DNA from: Natronomonas gomsonensis
GTDB taxonomy: Archaea > Halobacteriota > Halobacteria > Halobacteriales > Haloarculaceae
Direction of reading: 5' to 3'
DNA: 64,000 nt
NCBI RefSeq assembly: GCF_024300825.1
Contig: NZ_CP101323.1
Span: 2,976,001 to 3,040,000 of the forward strand
In this document: one piece after another, positions 17,585 through 27,331 of the stretch
Numbering within the stretch: the first letter of the stretch is position 1
Layout: each line of letters starts with the position of its first letter
Made by a program: the position numbers and the translations under genes
Notes under the pieces: generated by a model
Seen by the model: the letters and a program-made list of their open reading frames with translations, nothing else
What the model was told of the DNA's origin: nothing
The model's database searches: none

Positions 17585-18670
17585 ATGTCGCCCCGCAGCG
17601 CGAAGTACAATTCCGAGGTTGATATTGCAGATAAGGGTGTTGAGTACCTTCTTTCGGTCACCCCCGCCGACGTTTCGGCTGCCACGAAGTTGACCTTCGC
17701 ACGCAACGTGTTCGTCCCGCTGACGACCGCCTGTCGCTATACATGTACCTACTGCACCTACTACGACCCACCGGGACAGGCGTCGCTGCTGTCGCCTGAA
17801 GAAATCCGCGACATCTGCCAGCGCGGTGCCGACGCGGGGTGTACGGAGGCGCTTTTCACCTTCGGCGACGACCCCGACGACCGGTACACGGCGATTCACG
17901 AGCAACTCGCGGAGTGGGGTCACGACTCGATTCACGCCTACCTCCGGGAGGCCTGCGAAATCGCTCTCGACGTGGGACTGTTGCCCCACGCCAACCCCGG
18001 CGACCAGACCCGCGAGCAGATGGAACTGGTCGCCGACGTGAACGCCTCGATGGGCGTGATGTTGGAGACCACCGCCGAAGTGCAGGCCCACGGCGGGCCG
18101 CGGGCGAAGGAGCCGGGCCAGCGACTCGCCACCCTCGCTACCGCGGGGGAACTCGGCGTCCCGTTCACGACGGGCATCCTCGTCGGCATCGGCGAATCCT
18201 GGCAGGACCGCGCCGAGAGCATCCTTGCGATTCGGGACCTCCAGGAGCGCTACGGCCACATCCAAGAGGTCATCGTCCAGCCCGTCGTGAACAACGACCG
18301 CTGGCAGAGCGGGTCGCCGGACGTCGAAACCATGCGCAGAGTGACGGCGATGGCACGGGTCGGCCTTCCCGAGGAAGTGAGCGTCCAGTCGCCGCCGAAT
18401 CTCGCGCCCGTTCGGGAGTTACTCGACTGCGGCATCGACGATTTGGGCGGCGTCTCGCCGGTCACCGACGACCACATCAACCCCGAGTACGCGTGGCCAC
18501 AACTGCGTGAACTGGAGTCAATCGCCGAGGAGGCCGGCGTCCCGCTGAACGAGCGGCTTCCGGTGTACGAACGGTACATCGAAGACGGGTGGCTCTCCGA
18601 GCGCATCGAGGCGGCGCTGGACGCCGACGATGCCGCCGGGGAACGCTACCGGGCGCTGTTGGTTGATTAA
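17585..18670 (+). CDS. cofG: FO synthase subunit 1, radical SAM
   Basis: 361 residues. The radical-SAM cluster motif CRYTCTYC lies near residues 52-59. Family motifs follow: FTFGDDPDDR, LPHANPGD, MGVMLETTAE, and GGVSPVTDDHINPE near the C-terminus. With CofH it condenses the tyrosine-derived radical intermediate into 7,8-didemethyl-8-hydroxy-5-deazariboflavin (FO), the F420 chromophore. It lies downstream of cofC and converges on cofH, with stop codons overlapping at 18667-18670. GC content is high, as in core haloarchaeal genes. Confidence 0.95.
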   Translation: MSPRSAKYNSEVDIADKGVEYLLSVTPADVSAATKLTFARNVFVPLTTACRYTCTYCTYYDPPGQASLLSPEEIRDICQRGADAGCTEALFTFGDDPDDRYTAIHEQLAEWGHDSIHAYLREACEIALDVGLLPHANPGDQTREQMELVADVNASMGVMLETTAEVQAHGGPRAKEPGQRLATLATAGELGVPFTTGILVGIGESWQDRAESILAIRDLQERYGHIQEVIVQPVVNNDRWQSGSPDVETMRRVTAMARVGLPEEVSVQSPPNLAPVRELLDCGIDDLGGVSPVTDDHINPEYAWPQLRELESIAEEAGVPLNERLPVYERYIEDGWLSERIEAALDADDAAGERYRALLVD

Positions 18671-20001
18671 CGCGACACCAGGGGCGTGCCGTCGGCGTTC
18701 AGCCCCAACTCCGGCCCGTGGGGGCCGTCCTCGGGGTCGATGCGGCGGCGTTTCTCGTAGTCCGTCGAGCGCTCGACGGGAACGCGTCCGATGGCCGAAA
18801 TCATGTCCACGTACTCCTGGAACGACCGGAACTCCCCGTACTCGCCGCCGGCGCGTTTCGTGATTTCCTCCGAGAGGATGGTGCCCATGAAGTCGTCGGC
18901 GCCACAGGAGAGCATCTTCAGCCCTTGAGCGTCGCCGTATTTCACCCACGACGACTGGATGTGCTCGACGTTGTCGAGATACAGCCGTGAGACGGCTATC
19001 ATCAGTTCGTCCTCGTGGACGGTCGCCCCGGAGTCGACCATTCCGCGTTCGGCCAGCGGGGTGTCGTGGTGGACGAACGACAGCGGGACGAACTCGGTGA
19101 TGTTCCCGGTTCGGTCCTGTAACTCTCGAATCCGGTCGAGGTGCAGCGCGCGGTGGGCCTCGTTGTCGACGTGGCCGTACATGATGGTCGCGGTGGTGTC
19201 TAACCCCACGTTGGCGGCGGCTTCCATCGCCTCAAGCCACTCGCCGGTATCGATTTTCGCCGGACAGATGACCTCCCGGACTTCGTCGACGAGGATTTCG
19301 GCGGCGGTGCCTGGTACGGAGTCGAGGCCGGCGTTCTTCAGACGGCGGAACACCTCTTCGTAACTCCAGTCGGTGCCGCGGCGGGCGTGGTAGGCCTCCT
19401 CGGGCGTCATCGAGTGGACGTGGACGCCGTCGACGGCCATCGCCCGAATCTGTTCGACGTACGTTCGGGGGTCGACCTCGTACTCTTCGGGTGGGCGGTA
19501 GTTGAGGTCGCCGCGGTCGCTCGATTCGAGTATTTCGCGGTGTTCGTCGTCGAGCGCGAAGGCGGGGTGGAGTCCCGACACCGAAGTCACCTCGTAGATG
19601 CCGCGTTCGACGGCATCTCGGACGATTTCCCGCGACTCGTCGGGCGTCTTCGTGAAGCCGCCGTGGTCGTCCTGGTAGGTCGTGCGGAACTGCTCGGAGC
19701 GGTCCTTGAAGTTACAGAACAGACACCCGGTGTTGCAGGCGGTCGTGATGTTGTTGTTGAGGTTGGCGACGAACGTGACTTCCTCGCCGACGACTTCTGC
19801 GCGGCGGCGGTCGGCGGCCTCCAACACTCGCTCTTTGCGTTCGAGGTCGATGCCGTCCCGTTCGGTTCCAGTGGTTAGCAACTCTATGGCGTCGTCGACA
19901 TCGAGTCGGTCGCCGCTCCGCGCTTTCGCGAGAGCGTTCTCGAAGGATTGCTCCGTCTCGGGGCGGTGTTCGAAGCTAGTAGGTTGGTTCAAGTTCCCCA
20001 T
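18667..20001 (-). CDS. cofH: FO synthase subunit 2, radical SAM
   Basis: 444 residues from ATG 20001 (MGNLNQPTSFEHRPE); an ATG 24 nt upstream is possible. The [4Fe-4S] motif is CNTGCLFC near residue 88. Other signatures: EVTSVSGLHPAF, VDGVHVHSMTPEE, ATIMYGHVDNEAHR and EFVPLSFVHHDTPLA. It transfers a tyrosine-derived fragment onto 5-amino-6-ribitylaminouracil, the step before CofG. The coding strand opposes cofG and the two genes end tail to tail with overlapping stop codons, so read-through transcripts of one would be antisense to the other. Confidence 0.95.
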   Translation of the reverse strand: MGNLNQPTSFEHRPETEQSFENALAKARSGDRLDVDDAIELLTTGTERDGIDLERKERVLEAADRRRAEVVGEEVTFVANLNNNITTACNTGCLFCNFKDRSEQFRTTYQDDHGGFTKTPDESREIVRDAVERGIYEVTSVSGLHPAFALDDEHREILESSDRGDLNYRPPEEYEVDPRTYVEQIRAMAVDGVHVHSMTPEEAYHARRGTDWSYEEVFRRLKNAGLDSVPGTAAEILVDEVREVICPAKIDTGEWLEAMEAAANVGLDTTATIMYGHVDNEAHRALHLDRIRELQDRTGNITEFVPLSFVHHDTPLAERGMVDSGATVHEDELMIAVSRLYLDNVEHIQSSWVKYGDAQGLKMLSCGADDFMGTILSEEITKRAGGEYGEFRSFQEYVDMISAIGRVPVERSTDYEKRRRIDPEDGPHGPELGLNADGTPLVSR

Positions 20002-20488
20002 AAGTATATCAAGAGCTTTTATCACATAATGTTTATCGGCCTTCTATATATCGTAGATCAATCAGCATTATGTCGTAGTGTTCCCTACACGTGGCTTGCG
20101 CGCATTCCAACAAAGCTGTGAGGTGTGTCTCTTTGGACGTCAGCCGAGAAATGTACTGGTCGCGCCCGCGCCGCCATCGATCCAACTGGCTCCGGCGTGG
20201 CTAGCCCAACTGCCACATAGCAACCGCACTATCCCGTCCGGGACTGAAAGTCACTTACTACAATCGTGGATGTTGAAACGCTGTACCTTACAACAGCAAC
20301 TCAGTGATCTCAAAGAACAGTGATACCAAAATTGGTCTGTCGGTCGCTCAACGCGACGGCAGTGACCTGTGAGTCTCGCTGCTAACCATGGCTACGACGT
20401 GGAAGCCTTTCCGATGACTCCTCAAAAATAGTGTCAAATATAGTGTGAGCCCAGACCCGTGTCTTCAGACGCAAGAGGAGGTCAATAA
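20002..20488. other. Intergenic region without recognised genes
   Basis: The first 50 bp are AT-rich (TATATC, TTTTATCA) and suit a promoter for cofH. The remaining 430 bp show no credible gene, RNA or repeat; short translated stretches have no family pattern. It may be decayed sequence next to the insertion element. Confidence 0.4.
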
Positions 20489-20884
20489 TTAGGCTTTAGA
20501 AAGCTCCCCGACGATGCGAATCGAATCATAGGGGATTGAAATTTCACGTTCGTTTTCCATATAAGAAACTTCAATAATACCGTGTGAATCCAGCGCTTCA
20601 ATATCAGCGGTTCCTTTATTTCCAAGTGATAACTGATCTATAAGTTTCTCGGCAGAGATTGTGGATTCTTTCATCACCGCTTGGATAATCCGAACTCGAT
20701 CCTTTGTGAACACCTCTGCCACATCATTGAAATTTTTTGTAATCGTTGCCAGTGACGTTTTCTCCTCATCCATCGCCCGAGATACATTCTTACTACCTTC
20801 AAGACTTTGGACAAATTCTATTTGAAGGGTTTCTTCATCTTTCGAAGTCTTTGTCTGACTACTTGGATTATTTTGTTTAGTCAT
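20489..20884 (-). CDS. Winged-helix DNA-binding regulator, HVO_A0114-like
   Basis: 131 residues. The first 40 are polar and disordered. Residues 55-125 (VFTKDRVRIIQAVMKE, then KLIDQLSLGNKGTADIEALD and HGIIEVS) give helix-turn-helix-wing order, matching the haloarchaeal putative DNA-binding family often found next to insertion sequences and toxin-like genes. Codons are far more AT-rich than in the cof genes, suggesting recent transfer. It is a lone gene; the IS6-type element begins 48 bp upstream of its start. Target and partner are unknown. Confidence 0.6.
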   Translation of the reverse strand: MTKQNNPSSQTKTSKDEETLQIEFVQSLEGSKNVSRAMDEEKTSLATITKNFNDVAEVFTKDRVRIIQAVMKESTISAEKLIDQLSLGNKGTADIEALDSHGIIEVSYMENEREISIPYDSIRIVGELSKA

Positions 20885-20931
20885 GGTATGTCATTATGTC
20901 CTTAGCAAATAAATGTATGCCCTCACGCGGC

Positions 20932-21628
20932 CATCGTGTTTAGTTAAGTGAATTCCACCAGACGGCGAAGGCTTGCAGCCATGTTTCTGCCGTCGTCGGC
21001 TGCACGTGGCTAAAGCTATTACTAAACGAAGAAGTTCGTCGTTTTATCTCTCTAAAGATACGTTCGACAGCATTCCGATTTCCATGCCGGATCGTCTGAA
21101 ATCGGAGCCCTGCTCGGCGGAGTGCTGCCGCTAAATGTTTGGCGTAATCGACGAGAAACACGGCGTCAGAGACGTCGTGTTTCTCACGAAGTTCCTGCAG
21201 AAATCGCTGTGTCAATGCAGTTGTAGTGGTCGTAAACAGCCGTACGTGCAGGAATTTGTTTGTCTCTGGATCGACAGCGGCGTACAGCCAAAACTGCTGA
21301 CCGTTGATTTGGATCACCGTTTCGTCAAGCGCAACGTGATCCGGACTGGTATCGTCGGCTGGCTGTAGATCGGCTTTCTGCACCCAATCGTGAACGGCTT
21401 TTCGTGACCGTTCGACACCGAACTTCTCAAGTTCTCGAATGGTATTCGAAAGTGATAGACCAGCCAGATGGAGTCGAATACCGAGCTTCATCAGCTCGCT
21501 CGGTGTCCGCTCTCGCTCCACAAAATCTAACTCGATCCAGTCGCTACAACCGCTGAGGCGTGTGATTTCTGCCATAGACACTCAGAAAATCACCACGCCT
21601 CACTCTTCATCCTTAACTAAACACGACC
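20932..21628 (-). mobile_element. Complete IS6-family insertion sequence with 8-bp target duplication
   Basis: Terminal inverted repeats include the perfect 15-bp TCGTGTTTAGTTAAG at 20934-20948 and its complement at 21612-21626. Two more bases at each tip differ. Directly outside lie identical 8-bp direct repeats CACGCGGC (20924-20931 and 21629-21636), the duplication length expected for IS6. The element is 697 bp and encodes one transposase. An intact duplication points to a recent simple insertion. Confidence 0.88.
20940..21575 (-). CDS. IS6-family transposase
   Basis: 211 residues from ATG 21575; a GTG 6 nt earlier is possible. It has an N-terminal helix-turn-helix (LAGLSLSNTIRELEKFGVER then SRKAVHDWVQKAD) and the DDE core: first Asp in HVALDETVIQI, second Asp in AVFLVDYAKHL, and Glu in NAVERIFREIKRRTSSF. 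Length and motif spacing match ISH-type IS6 transposases, with no stop or frameshift, so it is probably active. It catalyses replicative transposition. The gene nearly fills the element. Confidence 0.92.
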   Translation of the reverse strand: MAEITRLSGCSDWIELDFVERERTPSELMKLGIRLHLAGLSLSNTIRELEKFGVERSRKAVHDWVQKADLQPADDTSPDHVALDETVIQINGQQFWLYAAVDPETNKFLHVRLFTTTTTALTQRFLQELREKHDVSDAVFLVDYAKHLAAALRRAGLRFQTIRHGNRNAVERIFREIKRRTSSFSNSFSHVQPTTAETWLQAFAVWWNSLN

Positions 21629-21777
21629 CACGCGGCAATAAGGATACTGATGGTATGAGGTCTTACTGATACTATTGAAATCGCCACCACATCTTACAGT
21701 TATGTATACAGCTTGAGGACGTCATAGACTCACCAACTAATTCATGGGAAGTTTCGGGACTTACCCCCCGAGGCAGT

Positions 21778-22686
21778 TCACTGTAAACTGAGTATTTGTC
21801 GGGCTTCTGCGGGTGTTGCTGTCTCACGACCAACGTTTTCCACCATCGCGACCGCTTTCGAAACTAGCTCAGCGTTATCTAAAGCCCGCTGGCCGCCTGG
21901 GAGATAGAAGTTATCCTCCAACCCAACACGAACGTTCCCACCCATTGCAACGGCTGTGCTGACGAGTTTCCATTGCTCCCGTCCGACTCCGATAACCTGC
22001 CATGTTGAGTTCTCCGGCAAGCGGCGAACTTGCTCAAGAAGAGACCCAGGTGTCGCTGGCATTCCCCCAAGAACACCGAGAACGAGGCTAAACTGGAGCG
22101 GCGGCTCAATCTCACCACGTGTTAGTAGCGGTCGGATACTGCGGATGTGTCCGGGGTTAAAACACTCTAATTCCGGTTTGATACCGACATCACCCATGGT
22201 TTGTGCGAATGTACTGATATCCTCGAAAGAGTTAACGAATGTCTCCTCGAAGACGAATTCCTCAGCCCCAGTGTCAAACTTTCCATAGTTCATTGACCCC
22301 ATGTTCAGCGCGGCGACTTCTGGCTCGGCAGCACGGAGGTAGCTCGTTCGTTCCTCAACAGGAACACCGAACGCCCCCGTCGAGAAGTTGACGATGACAT
22401 CGCTACGCGCACGAATCTCCTCGTATATTTTATCATAGACATCATCTTCAAATGTAGGCTCACCACTATTCGTCTTGGCGTGGATATGAACTTGAGCTGC
22501 TCCCGCCTCGCAGGCTTTTTCAGCCTCGATCGCTATTTCTGTCGGAGTATGTGGAATTCCCGGATGATGGGATTTTGAGGTCGTTGCACCGGTTAATGCT
22601 GCCGTAACGATAGCTCGTTCTGGATCATTTCCCTTGCTCGTATCGGCGACTGTACCTGCGGGACTGGCTGCTTGGTCTACGGACAT
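21778..22686 (-). CDS. Beta-keto acid cleavage enzyme (BKACE, DUF849)
   Basis: 302 residues. VTAALTGATTSKSHHPGIPH, then AAQVHIHAKTNSGEPTFE (the two zinc-binding His in V-H-I-H) and VNFSTGAFGV mark the BKACE TIM barrel. The later GVGREQWKLVSTAVAMGG and VRVGLEDNFYLPGG are also family signatures. These enzymes condense a beta-keto acid with acetyl-CoA to give acetoacetate and a new CoA ester. Here the product could be propionyl-CoA or another CoA ester for the mutase/carboxylase genes just downstream. Side-chain specificity cannot be read with confidence. The gene is separated from mcmA by 130 bp. Confidence 0.88.
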   Translation of the reverse strand: MSVDQAASPAGTVADTSKGNDPERAIVTAALTGATTSKSHHPGIPHTPTEIAIEAEKACEAGAAQVHIHAKTNSGEPTFEDDVYDKIYEEIRARSDVIVNFSTGAFGVPVEERTSYLRAAEPEVAALNMGSMNYGKFDTGAEEFVFEETFVNSFEDISTFAQTMGDVGIKPELECFNPGHIRSIRPLLTRGEIEPPLQFSLVLGVLGGMPATPGSLLEQVRRLPENSTWQVIGVGREQWKLVSTAVAMGGNVRVGLEDNFYLPGGQRALDNAELVSKAVAMVENVGRETATPAEARQILSLQ

Positions 22687-22818
22687 TGATAGCTAATATC
22701 TAGTCAAAGCGGTCGTAAATACACCTTTGGTTACTGACCGGGCAGAGTCTTACAGCGCTAGGAGAACCGGTCCGGCAGTCATCAAAGAGCGATACGACTC
22801 GATAGGCAGCTGTCTAGC

Positions 22819-24483
22819 TTAGTACTCGCCGAAGACGTCGCGCATCGCGTTACAGATTTCGCCGGTCGTCGCGTAGGCCTTCACCGCGTCGACGATGTAG
22901 GGCATGACGTTTTCGTCACCTTCGGCGGCCGCTTTGAGGTCGGCGAGAGCATCGTCGACGGCCGCCTGGTCGCGGTCGTCGCGAATCGCCTGGACGCGTT
23001 CTTTCTGTTGTTGTTGTTCCTCCTCGGAGACCTCCTCGATGTCCTCTTTGGGGTCCTCGTCGACCTGATACTCGTTGACGCCGACGATGATTCGCTCGCC
23101 CGTCTCGATTTCCCGTTGGCGCTCGAAAGCGACGTCCTGAATCTCCCCTTGGACCCACCCGCTTTCGACGGCCTGCCGCATCCCGCCGCGGTCGTCGATG
23201 TCGTCGAGGATGTCGAAGGCCTCGTTTTCGAGTTCGTCGGTCAGCGATTCGACGTAATAACTGCCCGCAAGCGGGTCGATGGTGTCGGCGGCGCCGGACT
23301 CGTGGGCGAGGATTTGCTGGGTTCGCAGGGCGGTGCGGACGGATTTCTCGGTCGGCAGACTGAGCGCCTCGTCTTTGCCGTTGGTGTGGAGGCTCTGGGT
23401 GCCACCCAACACGGCGGCGAGTGCCTGATAGGCCACGCGGACGACGTTGTTCTCGACCTGCTGGGCGGTCAGCGTCGATCCGGCGGTCTGGGTATGGAAC
23501 TTCAACTGCTTGGAGGCGGGTTTCTCGGCGTCGAAGCGTTCCTCCATGATTCGGTACCACATCCGGCGTGCGGCCCGGAACTTCGCGACTTCCTCTAAGA
23601 TGTTATTGTGGGCATTGAAGAAGAAGGAGAGCTGGGGGGCGAACTCGTCGACGCCGAGGCCGGCGTCGATGGCGGCTTCGACGTATTCAACGCCGTCGGC
23701 GAGCGTGAAGGCGATTTCCTGTGCGGCGGTCGCGCCGGCCTCGCGGATGTGATATCCCGAAATCGAGATGGTGTTGAAACTCGGGACCTCCTCGGCGCAG
23801 AACTCGAAGATGTCCGTGATGATGCGCATCGAGGGCTCCGGCGGGAAGATGTAGGTGTTGCGGGCGATGTACTCCTTGAGGATGTCGTTTTGGATGGTCC
23901 CCCGCAACTCCTCGCGGTCGACGCCCTGTCGGTCGCCGACGGCGATGTACATCGCCAGCAGCACCGACGCGGGGGCGTTAATGGTCATCGAGGTCGAGAC
24001 TTCGTCCAGCGGGATGCCCTCGAAGACGGTCTCCATGTCGTCGAGAGAGTCGATGGCGACGCCGCTTTTGCCGACCTCGCCTTCGGCCATCTCGCTGTCG
24101 GAGTCGTAGCCCATCTGGGTCGGCAAATCGAAGGCCATAGAGAGGCCGGTTTGGCCCTCGTCCATCAGGTAGTTGAATCGCTCGTTGGTCTCGCTGGCGG
24201 TGCCCATGCCGGCGTACTGCCGCATCGTCCACAGTCGGCCGCGGTGCATCGTCGAGTAGACGCCGCGGGTGTACGGCGACTCGCCGGGGAAGCCGATGTC
24301 CTCATCGTAGTCGATGTCGGCGATGTCGGCGGGGGTGTAGAGGGGGTCGACCTCCTGGCCGCCGGTGTCGGTCGTGAACTGCTCTTTGCGCTCCCCGAAG
24401 CGCTCGACGGTGGGGCCAAAGGTGTCCTCGGTCCAGTCCTCGTGGCCCTCGCGGATGGCTTCGAGGTCGTCGGGGTCGAACAT
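22819..24483 (-). CDS. mcmA: Methylmalonyl-CoA mutase, catalytic subunit
   Basis: 554 residues, the size of archaeal large subunits lacking the B12 domain. Signatures: [76 protein letters not shown] and [14 protein letters not shown]. It isomerises (R)-methylmalonyl-CoA to succinyl-CoA with adenosylcobalamin carried by the separate mcmB subunit, 2 kb upstream on the same strand. pccA lies between them, so mutase and carboxylase are cotranscribed or co-regulated. Acidic, GC-rich coding sequence indicates a long-resident core gene. Confidence 0.95.
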   Translation of the reverse strand: MFDPDDLEAIREGHEDWTEDTFGPTVERFGERKEQFTTDTGGQEVDPLYTPADIADIDYDEDIGFPGESPYTRGVYSTMHRGRLWTMRQYAGMGTASETNERFNYLMDEGQTGLSMAFDLPTQMGYDSDSEMAEGEVGKSGVAIDSLDDMETVFEGIPLDEVSTSMTINAPASVLLAMYIAVGDRQGVDREELRGTIQNDILKEYIARNTYIFPPEPSMRIITDIFEFCAEEVPSFNTISISGYHIREAGATAAQEIAFTLADGVEYVEAAIDAGLGVDEFAPQLSFFFNAHNNILEEVAKFRAARRMWYRIMEERFDAEKPASKQLKFHTQTAGSTLTAQQVENNVVRVAYQALAAVLGGTQSLHTNGKDEALSLPTEKSVRTALRTQQILAHESGAADTIDPLAGSYYVESLTDELENEAFDILDDIDDRGGMRQAVESGWVQGEIQDVAFERQREIETGERIIVGVNEYQVDEDPKEDIEEVSEEEQQQQKERVQAIRDDRDQAAVDDALADLKAAAEGDENVMPYIVDAVKAYATTGEICNAMRDVFGEY

Positions 24484-24530
24484 ATGTTGTTATTTTGTAT
24501 ATTGATCTTTGAGGATTCCCATCTAGACGA

Positions 24531-26372
24531 TTAGTCCAGCACAACCAACGGGTCGCCCTGATTGACCGACTGGCCCTCCTCGATGGCGACTTCCGTGACC
24601 GTGCCACCTATTTCGGCGATGACGTCGTTTTCCATCTTCATCGCCTCAAGCACGCAGATGACGTCACCGGATTCGACGGTGTCGCCCTCCGCGACGTTCA
24701 CTTCGAGGATGGTTCCCTGCATCTCGGCGCTGACGACCTCGCCCTCCGCGGAGACGGCGGGGGCGCTGCTGCCGCCACCGCCTCCCCCTCCGCCGCCACC
24801 GCCGCCACCGCCGCCTCCGCCAGCGGCGCCCGGTGCGGGACGGGCCGCGGCCATCTCGGCGCGCTCTTCGAGGTTCACCTGGAAGCGCTTGCCGTTGACC
24901 TCGACGGTGAACTCACGCTCGACGACCTCCTCGTCGGTCTCGCTTTCGGTGTCACCGGTGCCCCACTTCTCTTGGGCCTCGTCGAGGCGGTCGCGGTCGA
25001 GGTGATGGTCGAGGTACTTCGTCGTGTGGGTGCCCGCGGTGAACTCCTCGTCGTCCAACATGAGCCGGTGGAACGGGATGATGGTCGGGATACCCTCGAT
25101 GTCGTACTCCGCAAGGGCACGGGCCGAGCGGGCGAAGCACTCCTCGCGGTCCTCGCCGTGGACGATGAGTTTCGCTATCATCGAGTCGTAGTCGGTGACG
25201 AGGTCGTCGCCCTGTCGGGCGGCGTCGTCGAGACGAACGCCGATACCGCCCGGCGGGTCGTACACTTCGAGTTCCCCGCCCGAGGCGGGCGCGAAGTCGT
25301 CGGCGGCGTTCTCGGCGTTGATGCGGTACTCGATGGCGTGGCCTTCGAGTTCCACGTCGTCCTGTTCGAAGGTCAGCTCCTCGCCAGCGGCGACCCGCAG
25401 TTGCCACTTGACGATGTCGATGCCCGTCAACTCCTCGGTGACACAGTGTTCGACCTGAATCCGAGTGTTGACTTCGAGGAAGTAGAAGTTCGCGTCCGGA
25501 CCGAGCAGTTCGCCGTCCTCGCGGTCCTCTTCCTCGACGAGGAACTCGAAGGTACCGGCGTTGTAGTAGTCGGCCTCGTCGGCGCCGCGGCGGGCGGCCT
25601 CGCCGATTTTCTCTCGGAGTTCATCCGAGAGTGCCGGCGAGGGGCCCTCCTCGATGACCTTCTGGTGGCGGCGCTGGAGCGAACAGTCACGCTCGCCGAG
25701 ATGGCGGACGTTGCCGTGTTCGTCGGCGAGAATCTGTACCTCGATGTGTCGGGGTTCCTCGAGGTACCGCTCGAGGTACACCGAATCGTTGTCGAAGTAC
25801 GCCTCGCCCTCTCGCTTGGCGGTTTCGAGTTGCTCCTCGGCCTCGTCGGGGTCGCGGACGATTTTCATCCCGCGGCCACCACCGCCGCCTTCGGCCTTGA
25901 TGGCGATGGGGTAGCCGTTCTCCTCGCCGAACTCGTGGACCTCCTCGACGGTGTCGACGGGGTCAGTCGTCCCGGGGACGATTGGCACGTCGGCAGCGTC
26001 CATCACCTTCCGGGCCTTCGTCTTCTCGCCGGCCTGCTCCATCGACTCCGAGGACGGGCCGACCCACGTGATACCCTCGGTGTCCTCGACCTTCCCGGCG
26101 AACTCGGCGTTCTCTGCGAGGAACCCGTAGCCGGAGTGGATGGCGTCGGCGTCGGCCTTTTCAGCAGCCTCGATAACGCCCTCGTGGTCGAGATACGAAT
26201 CGGCTGCCCGGGCGGGACCGATGTTGTACGCTTCGTCGGCATAGCGGACGTGGCCGCTGTGTTTGTCAGCGTCGCTGTAGACGGCGACGGTGTCGATACC
26301 GAGGTCATCGCAGGCGCGCATCACACGCACCGCGATTTCACTCCGATTGGCGACGAGTACCTTGTCGAACAT
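24531..26372 (-). CDS. pccA: Propionyl-/acetyl-CoA carboxylase, biotin carboxylase-BCCP subunit
   Basis: 613 residues from ATG 26372 ([20 protein letters not shown]). Order: biotin-carboxylase N-domain, ATP-grasp ([30 protein letters not shown]), C-domain, a linker with an 18-residue run of mostly Gly, then a biotinyl domain with the biotin-accepting Lys in EAMKMEND near the C-terminus. It carboxylates biotin with bicarbonate and ATP for the PccB transferase. In haloarchaea this subunit serves propionyl-CoA carboxylation, and the mutase genes on both sides support that use here. Confidence 0.93.
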   Translation of the reverse strand: MFDKVLVANRSEIAVRVMRACDDLGIDTVAVYSDADKHSGHVRYADEAYNIGPARAADSYLDHEGVIEAAEKADADAIHSGYGFLAENAEFAGKVEDTEGITWVGPSSESMEQAGEKTKARKVMDAADVPIVPGTTDPVDTVEEVHEFGEENGYPIAIKAEGGGGGRGMKIVRDPDEAEEQLETAKREGEAYFDNDSVYLERYLEEPRHIEVQILADEHGNVRHLGERDCSLQRRHQKVIEEGPSPALSDELREKIGEAARRGADEADYYNAGTFEFLVEEEDREDGELLGPDANFYFLEVNTRIQVEHCVTEELTGIDIVKWQLRVAAGEELTFEQDDVELEGHAIEYRINAENAADDFAPASGGELEVYDPPGGIGVRLDDAARQGDDLVTDYDSMIAKLIVHGEDREECFARSARALAEYDIEGIPTIIPFHRLMLDDEEFTAGTHTTKYLDHHLDRDRLDEAQEKWGTGDTESETDEEVVEREFTVEVNGKRFQVNLEERAEMAAARPAPGAAGGGGGGGGGGGGGGGGGSSAPAVSAEGEVVSAEMQGTILEVNVAEGDTVESGDVICVLEAMKMENDVIAEIGGTVTEVAIEEGQSVNQGDPLVVLD

Positions 26373-26480
26373 TCCCGCTGTGGTCTGCCTCCGGAACACA
26401 CCTTATTCTATCGGTTACGAGTGCGGTTTGCTGCTTAGCCCCATCTCTGGGTTTATCTCTACTCGAAAGTGAATGGTACC

Positions 26481-26891
26481 TTACCGCTCAGGTGCATTGT
26501 CGCGGATAAAGTCAATCGTCTCTGCCATAGAGGCCCCCGGCCCAAAGACCTCCGAAACGCCCAAATTCAGAAGGTCAGCTCGGTCTTCCTCAGGAATGAT
26601 ACCACCGACCAGCACGAGGGTGTCGTCAAACGCCTCGTAGGCTTTGAGCCCATCAATCACCTTCGGGACGAGCGTGTTGTGCGCCCCCGAGAGGATAGAG
26701 ATTCCAACGACGTCAACGTCTTCTTGGACAGCTGCCTGCACGAGTTCGTCCGGCGTCTTGTGTAGTCCCGAGTAGATAACCTCGAAGCCGGCGTCACGGA
26801 AGGCACGCGAGATGACGTGTGCACCACGATCATGTCCATCAAGCCCGACTTTCGCTACCAAACACCGAATAGAACGGCTTTCATCCGACAT
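26481..26891 (-). CDS. mcmB: Methylmalonyl-CoA mutase, cobalamin-binding subunit
   Basis: 136 residues from ATG 26891 (MSDESRSIRCLVAKVGLDGH); earlier in-frame starts would add an unconserved leader. The B12 motif DxHxxG appears as LDGHDRGAHVI, followed by SGLHKTPDELV, VGISILSGAHN and VGGIIPEEDRADLLNLG, ending in the conserved FGPGASMAETIDFI. It carries adenosylcobalamin base-off with the His as ligand. The gene is separate from the catalytic subunit, as in most archaea. A decayed copy of the same domain lies at 15322-15444. Confidence 0.94.
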   Translation of the reverse strand: MSDESRSIRCLVAKVGLDGHDRGAHVISRAFRDAGFEVIYSGLHKTPDELVQAAVQEDVDVVGISILSGAHNTLVPKVIDGLKAYEAFDDTLVLVGGIIPEEDRADLLNLGVSEVFGPGASMAETIDFIRDNAPER

Positions 26892-27080
26892 GGTATGCAA
26901 TAGAGGATCTGTCCAATATCTGGTGGTATGTGTTATAAACGTCCATAACTGTTGTTCGTGGGGCATGCGACTTTATAGCGTCGATACCGACGCTGTATGC
27001 CGAACGCTGCGATAGGACGCCGGCCAGAATACATTGAATTTGCTACAGAGCGAGAGACCCCATACCGTGAACCGGGCGAC

Positions 27081-27329
27081 TCAGCCCATCCGACCGGCTC
27101 GCCCGCTCGCCGACCAGCCGTCAGTCGGGGCGTCGGTCGGAATTCGGGGGCTACGCTGCAGGACCGCGTCCATTCGACTTGCAAACTGCCAGCGATTACC
27201 CTGCCACGAGGGGTCATCCTTGGCCTCAACGTTCTGTTCTTGGATGTATGTGGAGACGGCCGCGACGATGGCAGCAGCCTCCTCACCGTTGGCATCCTGT
27301 GGGACGAACCCCGGAATGTTGTCTTCCAT
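27081..27329 (-). CDS. pccX: Propionyl-CoA carboxylase small subunit PccX
   Basis: 82 residues from ATG 27329; a GTG 6 nt earlier overlaps the pccB stop. The protein begins MEDNIPGFVPQDANGEEAAA, with a helix IVAAVSTYIQEQN and WQGNRWQFASRMDA. This matches the small haloarchaeal third subunit encoded after pccB, shown in Haloferax mediterranei to be needed for propionyl-CoA carboxylase activity. It starts 2 nt after the stop of pccB, so translation is coupled. The C-terminal 25 residues are Pro/Ser/Gly-rich and probably disordered. Confidence 0.85.
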   Translation of the reverse strand: MEDNIPGFVPQDANGEEAAAIVAAVSTYIQEQNVEAKDDPSWQGNRWQFASRMDAVLQRSPRIPTDAPTDGWSASGRAGRMG

Positions 27330-27331
27330 GC

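Noticed and set aside
20080-20330. Possible tRNA or small RNA in the gap after cofH
   Set aside because: No cloverleaf with a T-loop (GGTTCRAATCC type) could be drawn.
24972-26438. 488-codon plus-strand open frame opposite pccA
   Set aside because: Shadow frame caused by high GC at third codon positions of pccA; the product has no recognisable motif.
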